Below are positions 35,691 through 46,158 of a DNA stretch of 64,000 bases, piece by piece. Source of the stretch: Ephemerocybe angulata. Taxonomy: Eukaryota > Basidiomycota > Agaricomycetes > Agaricales > Psathyrellaceae. The first letter of the stretch is position 1, and each line of letters begins with the position of its first letter. A program made the position numbers and the translations under genes. The notes beneath the pieces were generated by a model that did not search any database, was not told the DNA's origin, and saw only the letters and a list, made by a program, of their open reading frames with translations. Location of the stretch: positions 62,001 to 126,000 of the forward strand of contig JAACJK010000011.1 in the NCBI GenBank assembly GCA_013368325.1. The letters run 5' to 3'.

Positions 35691-37530
35691 CATCGTGATC
35701 ATCAGAGGACAACAACGACAGTTGAATTACCGGACACGACACCGAGAAGACTTTGGCCATTTATGCATACGAAGGCCCACCCACAGGCACGATTGTCCTC
35801 GTTAGATGAACAGACATCGCCGACCATCTGGAGACAGTCGACCGAGGTGGCTCGGGCTCTAGGACGACGACCATGTCTGCGGATGGGTGCGTTGGGCATA
35901 TGTACCGGCACGCGACACAGTGGCATTTGGGAAGGGAAGGTGGAAGCACGAGAGTTGAAGACGGACGAAGACCAAAGATGTATCTTGAGAATAAGTAATG
36001 AAGCAAAGGATCGCCCGAGCGACAGACGTACGCGTATGGTCGCCCATACCACAGTCCGAGCCTGTCAATCGCCGAACACACGCACAGGTAAGATACCCGA
36101 ACACGAACAACGAGACCAACAGACAAGAGACAACAACGACAGTCGAGTTACCGGGCACCGAGAAGGAAGAAGGCGCGTGACCATTACGCATACGGAGCCC
36201 CACCCGCATCAACAGCCTGTCAATCCAAGACGCACCAAGTTCACCGACCATCTGTAGGCAGTCGATCGGCGAGGCTCGGGCTCTGGACGGCGACCATGTC
36301 TGCGGATGGGTGTGCTGCGTGGGCATACGTACTGGCGCGCGACAGAGTGGCACTTGGGAAGGGAAGGTGGAAGCACGAGAGTTGAAGACACTGAAGACCA
36401 AAGACGTATCTTGAGAATAAGTAATGAAGCAAAGGTCCGCTCGAGCGACGGATGTACGGGTATGGTCGCCCATACCACAGTCCGAGCCTGTCAATCGCCG
36501 AACACACGCACAGGTAAGATACCCGAACACGAACAACGAGACCAACAGACAAGAGAAAACAACGACAATTGAGTTACCAGTCACCGAGAAGACTTCACCG
36601 ACTGCGTGGCCATTTACGCATACGCAGCCCCGTCCGCAGACATCGTAGACGTCCCCAGACGCGCCGAGTGCACCGACCATCTGTAGGCAGTCGGTCGGCG
36701 AGGCTCGGGCTCTGGGGGGCGGCCGTGTCTGCGGATGTGTTCGCTGAAACTGCACGGCAACACAGTGGCGCTTGGGAAGGGAAGTGGAGGAGGAGAAAGG
36801 GTTAGGTGACAGTGGAAGTACGAATATTGAAGACAAACAAAGACCAAAGGCGTTTGTCGAGAACGTCAAGTAAGGAAGCAAAGGATCGCTCGAGCGGCGG
36901 GCGTGCGCGTATGGTCGCTCGTACCGCAGCCCAAATTAGTCAGTCGCGAGTACAGGTGACATGCCCCAACGAACAGCGGACGATAGTGAAAGCTGAGTTA
37001 CCACACAGCCAACTCCGCCAATACATAGCATAGCGAGGAGACCACCCCGCATGCGCCCACGCATCCATATGCAGACGCAGCCCCACCCGCAGAGTCCCGA
37101 CGTACCCGAAGACGCACCGAGTTCATCGACCATCTGGAGCCAGTCGATCGGCGTGGCTCGGGCTCTCGGAGGACGACGGCGTCCGCGGATGGGCGCGCTG
37201 CGTGGGGCATATGTTTTGGTCGGGTAGACGCTTGGCAACATAGGTGGAGGAGGAGAAAGGGATGGGTGACGATGGAAGTACGAGTATTGAGGACAATCGA
37301 AGACCAAAGATGAATGTTCAGGAGAACGTCGTCAAGTAAGAAAGCAAAGGATCGCTGTAGTAAGGATCGAAAGAGAGCAATTAGACGTTCGACACCCTCC
37401 GTCCACGCACACGAGCGGAAGTGAATAACTGAGCAACGTACCCTGCCCTCCATAACTCCCTCTCCTATACGTGGGGTCGGCACGATCGCCGTAGATACAA
37501 GCAAATACTTTTCGCAGCGGACAGGTCAGA
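35690..37530. repeat. Tandem array, four diverged units of about 425-450 bp
   Basis: The anchor CGACCATCTG followed by CAGTCG occurs near 35821, 36246, 36675 and 37127, each time followed by GGCTCGGGCTCT and an inner CTGCGGATG. Units 1 and 2 are nearly identical over long stretches (for example around 35990-36130 and 36420-36560); units 3 and 4 are more diverged. Long minus-strand frames of up to 340 codons run through the array but repeat with the unit and lack gene features. Confidence 0.8.
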
Positions 37531-38435
37531 AGCAGCACAGCGTCATCTTGCCACAGCCGATGGTCGCGATCAAGTCATAATCGTTACGAGGGAACGCAGA
37601 GACGCACCCTATGCGATGCGCGGGGGAGTTCGAGGCAATGGTCGGCTCGGAATCGAAGTCTCGGCGACGCTGACGATGAGAGGTCGAAGCTAGAAATACC
37701 CATCGATCGGTGGTAGCGAGAAGTCCAAGATAAGGTGCCGTTGGTCATAGAAAAGGAGAGTCGATTGGTAGTATAGGCAGAGCGATACGGAAACATCGAG
37801 GTATGGGTATCGACCAAGGTAGGTGGACGGTGGCTGCGGTAGGTCGACAGCTAGGGAGCGAGCCGAGCTGGCCAAGACAAGCTATGGGCGAGTTAGTCCG
37901 GGGAAGGAACACATGTCGAGGATCGCGGCCAGTGCGAGAAATCAAGCGTCGGCAGTGCTGAACCAAGGAGGAGACAGCGCGGGCAGATACAGAGGTGGAT
38001 GCAGAGGGTGGCTAGATGGTTGAACGACGAGAAGAAAGGAAAATGCGAATGCGGTTCCTGTCGAGGATCGTGGGAATGGGCTGACACAGCGTGATAAGAT
38101 AAGATGGCGCAATCGATCTAGACGCCTTTGGCGCTCTTGGGGGTACGGCAGTTCAAGCCAGTCCACATAGACTTACGGAGAGCGCTCCTCAGCACCGGAG
38201 CAGTCACCTCTTCAGTGGTATGCTCAGTTTGGATCACAAACGAAGGTAAAAATTTCCACCACAGACATCGGCGCTACTCGGGCTTAGAAGGGTGCAACAC
38301 GTCTCAATTTAAACGCCATCCAGGATTCCAGGCCCCTGCCAAGCATTCGAGCCAGGGATTCATGGGCCATGGGGAAAAAGGAGTGGCGAATAACTCAATA
38401 GGTGTGGCGCTCAGAGGAGAGCTGACTTTCACGCC
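37531..38435. other. Intergenic between array and DNA transposon
   Basis: No supported gene or repeat. Short frames on the minus strand lack motifs. Confidence 0.5.
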
Positions 38436-38442
38436 AACACTC

Positions 38443-41400
38443 TGGGGAGGCGCAACGCCCGCGCTGAGTGATGATGTTTGTATATATTTGTACCCCACCC
38501 ATCGATGGTGATATTTAGGAAAATGGATTTTCCTCGGCATCTGGGGCCAGAATCCTTCCAGATTTGGGATATTTCAGGCCCAAATTATCATGGCCAGGGA
38601 TCGTTCAACCCGGATTTTCGGGAATCGCGCTTAGGCCTACTGATTAGATATGCTTCTCCTACTTCCTCACTGAAATTTACAAAAGTACTTTGAAGGATCC
38701 CTGCACATATGCTACCTGAGTAGTCTGACGGAGTTTCAGAGCTAAAGACTCAGTGGCCGTTGCAAAAGTTGAGGGACAAGAAATGACGCGAGAACGCGCC
38801 AATTTAATTATGTAAGCACATCTTTCGACGCGTCAAGGACGCGCTCCTCGAGCCTATACCGCAGTTTCTGTACCCTATACAGCCTATCCCTCACACTCAC
38901 TCACTTAAATAATGAACTACTAACACTCTTTTTAATTTTCTATGGCCAGATCCACCAAAGCGTCCCGGAAAGGGCGCTCGGACGCCCAAAAACTGGCTTT
39001 GGCGGCGGCGCGTGCCCAAAAGGGCGCTTCGATTGACGTGACAGCACCAGACAGCACGGCATCAAGCACACGCATCGAGAAGCAGTTGGAGGTGATAGAA
39101 GACCTCCAGCGGTCCCTAGAAATCAGTAACGGGAAGCTCCAGGTCTACAAGAAGAAGTACTATACCGAACGCCGGAGGTCAGCACGGATGGCTGTCAGTA
39201 GCCAGACGATGAAGGCGGACCTCAAGGAAATCAAGCTGCAGACAGCCAGAACACGAGGGCTTGTGAACAGGATGGAGGAGGAGGCAAAGAAGACAGAGGA
39301 GGAACGAAGGTTCGCGTTTGCGCACCTTCAGGGCACGATAACGGAATTGGAGGCTGGGAGACGAGTGTTGTTACGGGAACGGAGCATCTTACGAAAGCGC
39401 AATAAGCGCCTGCTCATATCGGCGAGCGTGCTGAAGGAACGGCTGGGTAAAAGGCCACGGAAAGTCCGTTCCATGGTCAACGGGACATACTCGAGACAGT
39501 TTCGCGCTTTGGCGCGCTATCTTGCTGCGACGGGCATGGCAGAAGCGAAGATTGGAATGGGTTTGAAGGAGATTGCAGGCGTGCTAGGAGCGGATTTGGA
39601 CCGGGTAATGAGTAAACGGACGGTGCAGAGGTGTATTATGGAGGGTGGGGTGGCCGCAGATATTCAGCTGGCTTATGAGATGGCAACTGCAAGTAGTGAG
39701 TCTTATCTTTAATTTCCGAGCAGCTGCATATCAAACCCCACTTTTAGAGCTTTGTTATAGCTCGGACTCGACATCACATAAGCGCATCGAGTACGAGTCC
39801 CGACATATTGCGATGCAAGTAATCGACTACTCGGACCCAACGGGAGATCCGAAATGGCGAGTACGAAGCCTTGGTGTTGGGACATCCGTTGACCACACAA
39901 GCGAGACTCAGCTTGCCGGATTGAAAGCTCGACTACACGAAATATCGGAGCTGTTTAACAAAAGCCCGCTGGCTCGACGTACTAAGCTCCAGTTCTCTGC
40001 AGACGACTTCGCGTACAAGCTTATTGGGACAAGCGGCGACCATGCGGCAGACCAGAAGAAGAGTCATCGACTTCTGACGGTGTGGAAGATGGAGGTGGTT
40101 TATCAGCGAATGGGGGAAGAGGCAATATACGCCATGGACAACCACCGGGTTGTAGCACTTTTGCTCGCTCTCAAGCTGCGCCAAATCGAATTGAAGGGTG
40201 GGCAGGAAGCATGGGATCAATTGGCGGAGGAAGAGCACGTAGAGGCGCATAGAGCAGTTGTGCGCGAAGTGGGCAGGCAGGTTTTCGAGAATCTGCCTAC
40301 CAGCGAGCAGGAGAGGCTCAGTCGATGCATTCGGGTCGGATGCTGCATGCACAAGGACCTCAATTGCTTCAAAGCAGGTGACAAGTCCTTGACACTCATG
40401 TGGGTGGTATTGAAGAAGGGACGACGCCCGAAACTACTCGCAAACAAGGAAAACGCGGCGGTACTTGCTGGTGCAGAGGAAGGAGGGATATTGACGAAGG
40501 ATCAAGAGCGGGCGCTCGAGGCATCGAAGCGAGGTGGATGCAAACTGGTGGAATTGGCCGGGATGATCTGTAACAACTCAGACACGAAGAAAGGTCAGCA
40601 AGACCTCTACAAGATCTTCATGAAGCACTTTACGGGCTTCAACATACCATTTCCCGACGTCAGCAACACTCGCTATGGCTCTCATGGGGAAGGTGCGGGA
40701 GTCATCATCATGTATCTCGATGCTTTCATCGCATTCTCCTTGCACATCCGGGACGCGAAAGATCGACCAGGCCACACCAATATCGAGCAAAACTTTGCGG
40801 AGGGACTTACGGATATCCCAACCATTACGGAACTCGTCGCACTCGCCATTTACAACGTCGCGATTTCGCGTCCGTACATGCGCTATGTCCGCCAACACGA
40901 CAACTTACTAGATCTCGAACCCTTCTTTACACGAAAGGAGAATCTCCTCAGCTCGATCATCAGCAACCCCTCCATCTGGACTCAGCCTGGCAGCCGCTAT
41001 CAAGATGTTTATCTCGATGAGACTGAGCCCGAGGACCGAGGTATCGCGGTGTTCGAAGCCGCGCACAAATTAGCGCCCAAGTTACCCGATTTGGACGACG
41101 CCGTCGTCGCGATTGCAACTGGCTCACGGGCCGCATTCATCGAGCGGTTCTCGGAGGAGTTTAGGGAAGGTGGTGGTATTGACAAGCTTACCAGAGCGGA
41201 GCGAGAGGAGCTGTATCTCCCGTCAACAAACGACGTCAACGAAGGTGCGCTAGGCGCTTGGAGATTGGCCCAGCGCCATCATGCCGCCGAGACTCTCCAC
41301 AAGTTCAACGCCTCCAAACAGGCTACAACGAACAACACCGAGTCCTTTATATCTAATGTCCTCATAGAGGACGAGGACAGCACCTATCTTCGACGCGCCG

Positions 41401-42039
41401 CACGACTCAAGGACGAGAGTAAACTTCAATCCAAGATACGGGAGGCTCAAATCGAGGCGGACAAGAAGAAGGTTGCCATAAACCGTGCGAAGGAGGTTGC
41501 CCGACTGCAGGCGCAGAAAGAGAGAGAGGATGCACTCACACGAACTGGGGAGAACCTTGTTCTACAGGATGCGGAGATTATGAAGCTGAAGAAGGACGAG
41601 TTAATCCGGCAGCTTGATTTCCATCGAAATGCCGAAGCTCAACTTGACCTCCCAGAAGATACCCGAATTCCATGCAAGTCCAGCATCAAGACGAACCCAC
41701 AGCGTATCGAATACCTTAAGGCTGCCGTTTCACGTTATAATACTCGGAAATCGGCGGTGGTGGGGGCACAAAGTGCGGAAGCGGCTGAAGAGGAGGCGCC
41801 TATGGTCGTGGATGGCGGATTTGATCGCGATTATGAGTTTGACTATCACGATGACCATTTCTAATTTTATATACCAGTACATATACTTCTAACTATCCTA
41901 TACCCACCTTATCTGCATTCATTTTGTCCAATACCATGTCTTGAGGCCATCGTCGCGGATATTTCGAGGATTCGCCACATTTTCGGTGGCTGTCCGCTTA
42001 GTCATCGGCCGCGGGCCTCACAGGCGTTGCGCCTCCCCA
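38443..42039 (+). mobile_element. Complete 3.6-kb TIR DNA transposon
   Basis: Perfect 17-bp terminal inverted repeats, TGGGGAGGCGCAACGCC at 38443-38459 and its inverse at 42023-42039, are flanked on both sides by the direct repeat AACACTC (38436-38442 and 42040-42046). The element contains one two-exon gene, the candidate transposase, with about 500 bp of noncoding DNA on the left and about 160 bp on the right. The boundaries are seen directly. The superfamily is not assigned: a 7-bp duplication and a CxxH..LN-like motif hint at hAT relatives, which usually make 8-bp duplications. Confidence 0.85.
38942..41864 (+). CDS. Putative transposase of the TIR element (multicopy Agaricomycete family)
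   Basis: Exons 38942-39695 and 39748-41864 give 956 residues. Residues about 35-190 form a long basic coiled coil. Residues about 195-245 look like a helical DNA-binding or winged segment (KEIAGVLGADLDRVMSKRTV). The central domain carries SSDSTSHK (Asp 258), DHTSETQL, DHAADQKK, a CCMHKDLN motif (Cys 450 to Asn 457, CxxH-like) and NTRYGSHGE (Glu 566). An acidic/Cys/His/Glu set with a CxxH element fits an RNase H-fold transposase. I remember similar sequences as abundant unannotated proteins in mushrooms. The C-terminus has another coiled coil and an acidic tail. Its position inside matching TIRs with a target duplication is the best evidence for function. Confidence 0.75.
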
Positions 42040-42177
42040 AACACTCCACATGACGGTGTGATTTCCAAGAGGGGCGATGTGAAGGAAGATCGATATCCCG
42101 GATTCCCAGCGTACGGACCATAAAAGGCCCGCAACCAATGGCAGCGGGCGAAGGCATCTGTCAGGAGATGGCGGCTT

Positions 42178-42186
42178 ATCTGATAA
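42178..42186 (+). promoter_or_regulatory. Iron-responsive GATA-factor site (ATCTGATAA)
   Basis: Exact match to ATCWGATAA, the extended site bound by iron-sensing GATA repressors (SREA, Sre1, Fep1, Urbs1 class), 242 bp upstream of the transporter start. Confidence 0.6.
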
Positions 42187-42212
42187 GGCCCTGGAAGATG
42201 CGATCTCTGGAT

Positions 42213-42221
42213 TTATCAGAT
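42213..42221 (-). promoter_or_regulatory. Iron-responsive GATA-factor site, inverted (ATCTGATAA on minus strand)
   Basis: TTATCAGAT on the plus strand, an exact inverse of the first site 27 bp away. Paired inverted sites are usual at strongly iron-repressed genes. A further exact site lies in an intron at 42814-42822. Confidence 0.6.
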
Positions 42222-42427
42222 TACGACAGGCGACATGAGAAGACCCTTGCTTCGGTTCCAAGCCCACAAGGTACAGCTACGTACAAGTATAAGAAAGAAG
42301 CATTCGAGTTAAGGAATGTATTGAACCCGGCGTGAAACTGTCGACGGGATCTCATCTTACACCCCACTTCCTTCATCCCGCCTCCGACCCGCCCCTGGCA
42401 CTTTCTGCTCTGCCCCACTGCTGAACG

Positions 42428-44990
42428 ATGTCCGAATCGTCGCTGAACGAGAAGAGGGGCCCTGAGAAAGACGTTGAGACCGCGTCATCTTTCGACAGTG
42501 ATGTCGGACACCGCGGGGTCAAGGCCGTCGAGGCGACGCATCGAGTCTTTGGGAAGTACTCAATATGGGCATTGTTCATAAGGTGCGCAGTCATTCATGG
42601 TTCTCTCGTCGATTCACTGACTCCTACTCGCCTTCAGCTTGGGCCTTGCTGCGTATATCTACTCCCTGGACGGTACCACGACCTACTCCTACCTCAACTT
42701 TGCGACCTCCGCATTCGATGACCACAGTCTCATCTCGACTATCCAGGTAGTGCAGGGCATCGTCAGTGCGTCATATATCCACGCTATCGACTGAGCGTGA
42801 ACTGACTGAGGTTATCTGATAACCACATTCCATTAATAGTCGCGGTCGGAAAGCCAGTTATAGCCAAGATTGCGGATGTTCAGTCCCGAGGGTTCGCGTA
42901 CGTGCTTGTGTGTGAGTCCATGATCTATGTGTCCCAACCTGCTACAGTTCGCGTGACGAGTATCCAGTGGTATTCTATGTCGTGGGCTACATCGTTATTG
43001 CGTCGGCCCAGCGCGTCCAGACCGTCGCAGGAGGCATCATCGTATACGCTTGGTGCGTATCTACTCTCCTCACGAGTCACGTCCTATTCCATTCAGCTAA
43101 CACCATGATCACATTCGCAACTATAGCGGATACACGGGACTCCAGCTCTTGACGCAGATTATCATCGCCGACATTACGACCCTCAAGTGGCGCGGACTCG
43201 TCTCCGCTCTAATGTCCCTCCCATTCGTGGTCAACGCCTTCGTCGGGTCCAAGATCTCGACCGCTATGCTAACCGGTGCCGGATGGCGCTGGGGATGTAC
43301 GTTCTACCCTCCTCCCCAACATCTCCTGTACATCTTCCTCCGAGTCGCATACTTACACGTTGTTTATCTAGATGGCATGTTCGCTATCCTCGTCCCAGCG
43401 ACGATCCTCCCACTCATCATCACGCTCCTCTGGGCCGAGTTCCAAGCCAAAAAACGCGGCTACATCACTCCGAGGCCGGCGTCCGACAAGTCTTTCGCGT
43501 ATAAACTCCAGTCCTTTGCGTCGAAACTTGATTTGGCGGGCTTAGCGCTCATCGGGACGAGCGTTGCTTTGATATTGCTGCCTTTGACGCTCGCGAAAAA
43601 ATCCGAGAATGGTTGGAAGAATCGTGAGTCGTTCACATCGGCGGCACCTCACTCACGCTTTGAGGTTTCGCTGACATTTGTCCATAACAGCGTCGATGAT
43701 TGCAATGGAGGTCATCGGTATCCTCCTCATCCCCGTGTATCTCATCTGGGAGTGGAAGTTCGCCAAACACCCCGTAGTAGCAAAACGCTTCGTAACAAAC
43801 CGTACCGTCGTTCTTGCTTCCCTAATCGGAGGGTTTGACTTCGTGAGTTCCACTTTACCATTGAGCTGACATCCATAAAACGCAAGATAATCCCTGTTAC
43901 TGACCGTCGTTGACGTTGCAGATCTCTTTCTACATCTCATTCACATACCTCTTCTCCTTCGTCATCGTCGTCAAGCCCTGGACCCTCGTCAACGCGACAT
44001 ATTTCGCGCAGACGCAAACCGTCGCGCTCACTGTGTTTGCCATCACCGCCGGCTTCCTCCTCCGCTGGATGAGGAGGTACAAAGTACGCGCTTATCCCCT
44101 TTGCCCATCATCCGATACTCAGGTTTCCTCCCTTGCAGTACGTCCTCATCGCAGGCCTCTCAATCCGTCTCCTCGGCGCTGGGTTGATGATACACTCGCG
44201 CGGCGCGAACGCCTCAGACGCCGAAATCGTATGGTCTCAACTCCTCCAAGGCACGTCGACACTCTCCACACACGTTCGATATTTAATTTTGCTGACGAGT
44301 TGAATAGGTATTGGAGGTGGATTCGCCGCCATAACAGCGCAAGTCGGCGCACAAGCCAGCGTGAAGCACAGTGACACAGCGATGGTCACCGCGGTCGTCC
44401 TGCTCGTTACGGAAATTGGTGGAAGTATCGGAAGTGCTATAGGTACGTCGAGTTTGAACATCTTGCTCATGTTTCGAAGGTTTTGGGGCTCATCACACGT
44501 ACGTAGCCGGGTCTATTTGGACATCGATGATGCCCGACAAGCTCGCCGAGCACCTCCCCTTCGTCGACGAAGCGACGCGCGCGAAGCTGTTTGGGTCTAT
44601 CACAGCCGTCGCTGCTCAGCCCCGCGGCAGTCCCATTCGTGAAGGGGTCATCCTAGGTTCGTTATTTCACATTTCTCTCCTCAATATAAGACCGTGACCT
44701 CTAACACACCTATTTTGATAGCGTACGACGACGTAATGAAGTACATGTGCATAGCAGCGACCGTCTTCGCCGTCCCGCCCCTCCTCATCGCGCTCTTTAT
44801 GCCGAACTGGTACCTTGGGGACTCGCAGAATGCGGTGGAGGGTGTGGATTTGGCGGGGAATCGTGTTGAGGAGCCGGGTGTTGCGGTTGATGAGGTGGGA
44901 GTGGGAGAAAAGAGGATGGTACCTGCGACTCGGACTTCGGTGGATGTGGGTGCGGGGGTCGAGGTGAGGGGATTGGATGAGAAGAAGTAA
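42428..44990 (+). CDS. MFS siderophore-iron transporter
   Basis: Twelve exons: 42428-42582, 42638-42765, 42840-42897, 42948-43052, 43127-43296, 43372-43623, 43691-43842, 43922-44083, 44139-44250, 44308-44442, 44507-44656 and 44722-44990, joining to 615 residues. An N-terminal cytosolic tail leads into FGKYSIWALF and about 14 hydrophobic helices. Family hallmarks of the SIT/ARN siderophore transporters include SLDGTTTYSYLNFA, VGYIVIASAQ and the late LPFVDEATRAKLFGSI loop before the last helix. The likely job is proton-driven import of ferric siderophores at the plasma membrane or endosomes. Intron 9 starts with GC (44251), where the truncated paralog has GT. A CFEM gene follows convergently 210 bp downstream. 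Confidence 0.9.
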
Positions 44991-45199
44991 TGATATGGAG
45001 TACCCCGTAAAATCTTTTAATTGCGCCTTGGTCAAAATTACTGTGCATATGCATTACAGCATTACAGCGGGAGGTATATGTAGACCAACAGTTACTTCAA
45101 AGGGTATCGATGTGGTATACTGCAACATTGAAAGGCTTCTGTCGGGGTAAAGGACGCGGGTTTGCCTAGTACTATGACTAGCGAATATACGTGGCTCTG

Positions 45200-45661
45200 T
45201 TACCACGCTTGAGCAGGTCCCTAGGTATGAGAGAGCGAGTCAGAGATCTATTACACAGCTATCGCACCCAACAGCGACGGCGAAGAAATTCTCAGCCTCA
45301 CAGTAGCTTCCTCGCAAAGGGCATCAATAGCAGCCAGCGACGCCTCAACATCACCACCTTCAGATTCCTCCTTCACGCATGCCGTCATAGCCTCCCTGAA
45401 CGCCGTGTTCAGGCACAGACACTTGACGTCCGTGAGTTCGCAGCCCCATTCAGGTGTTCCGAGTCGCTGGACACATGCGTCTGTACAGGCTGAAGGGAAG
45501 TAACGCGATACTCATATTGAAAAAGAGACCATGAAAGAAAGTTGCCATGAGCGCTGACCTGGAAGCTGCCTCCTCTGTGGCGGAAGGGTGTATCCAAGAG
45601 ATAATGCGGGTGCTACGCATAACAAAATGAGGGAAAGGGCTACGTTGACAGGACGCATCAT
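45200..45661 (-). CDS. CFEM-domain secreted protein, copy 2
   Basis: Three minus-strand exons: 45559-45661, 45302-45489 and 45200-45220, giving 103 residues with exon lengths identical to copy 1 at 29994-30465. The signal peptide begins MMRPVNVALSLILLCVAPAL. The CFEM cysteine pattern and the Asp before the CLC pair are kept; changes are scattered, mainly Lys/Glu/Ser substitutions. It lies tail-to-tail with the intact siderophore transporter, which suggests shared involvement in iron uptake. I saw no ATCWGATAA site upstream of its ATG, so co-regulation is not shown. Confidence 0.83.
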
Positions 45662-45925
45662 GAGTAGGAGGGTGGGAGGAGATGGTTGAAATGAAGAAGT
45701 GGTTCGGTTCTCGATCGCCTTAAGTACAGTTGGAGGTGGAGATATGATACGGATCATGTTGAGGAGTGGTGTATTGTACGGGGTTTTCTTGGTAACGGCC
45801 CTCAGGAATGCCCGAGACGCCGAATCACCGACGTACCCCGACTTACCAGTACACGGTCTCCGCTTTTCATGCGAGGGAATGAAGACAACAATGCGTGTCC
45901 ATGCACTTGTACCGCTGTTATGATA

Positions 45926-45934
45926 GCCGCCCTA
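45926..45934. other. Empty insertion site (GCCGCCCTA)
   Basis: Single uninterrupted target sequence in the right duplication copy, corresponding to the duplicated 9-mers flanking the 30746-32470 element. Confidence 0.85.
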
Positions 45935-46158
45935 CGGTCTACCGAAAAATTTCATAGAGCGGTCAAACACGAATGTGTTCTGAATTTCAGATCACGGGAT
46001 TTCACTCAGCCCGACTGGGATATATACCACTGTTTTCTCAATGTTTGGCTGTTCCTAGGAACAAAGCGATGTTGAATGTCCAAACAAACACACACCTTGA
46101 TCTCTAACCACAACCACAACCATCGCCACTGCTCTTTGAACTCGATCCACAATCGACC

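Larger units (their letters stand above)
42047..42427 (+). other. Promoter region of the siderophore transporter
   Basis: The 381 bp between the transposon's right flank and the transporter ATG hold two iron-GATA-type motifs, listed separately, and no gene. The transposon sits at the distal edge of this promoter. Confidence 0.55.

Noticed and set aside
35859..36881. 340-codon minus-strand open frame
   Set aside because: It runs through two to three tandem repeat units, its translation repeats with them, and it has no start context, introns or recognisable domain.
38443..42039. Assignment of the transposon to the KDZ (Kyakuja/Dileera/Zisupton) group
   Set aside because: The KDZ hallmark motifs that I know are absent from the 956-residue protein.
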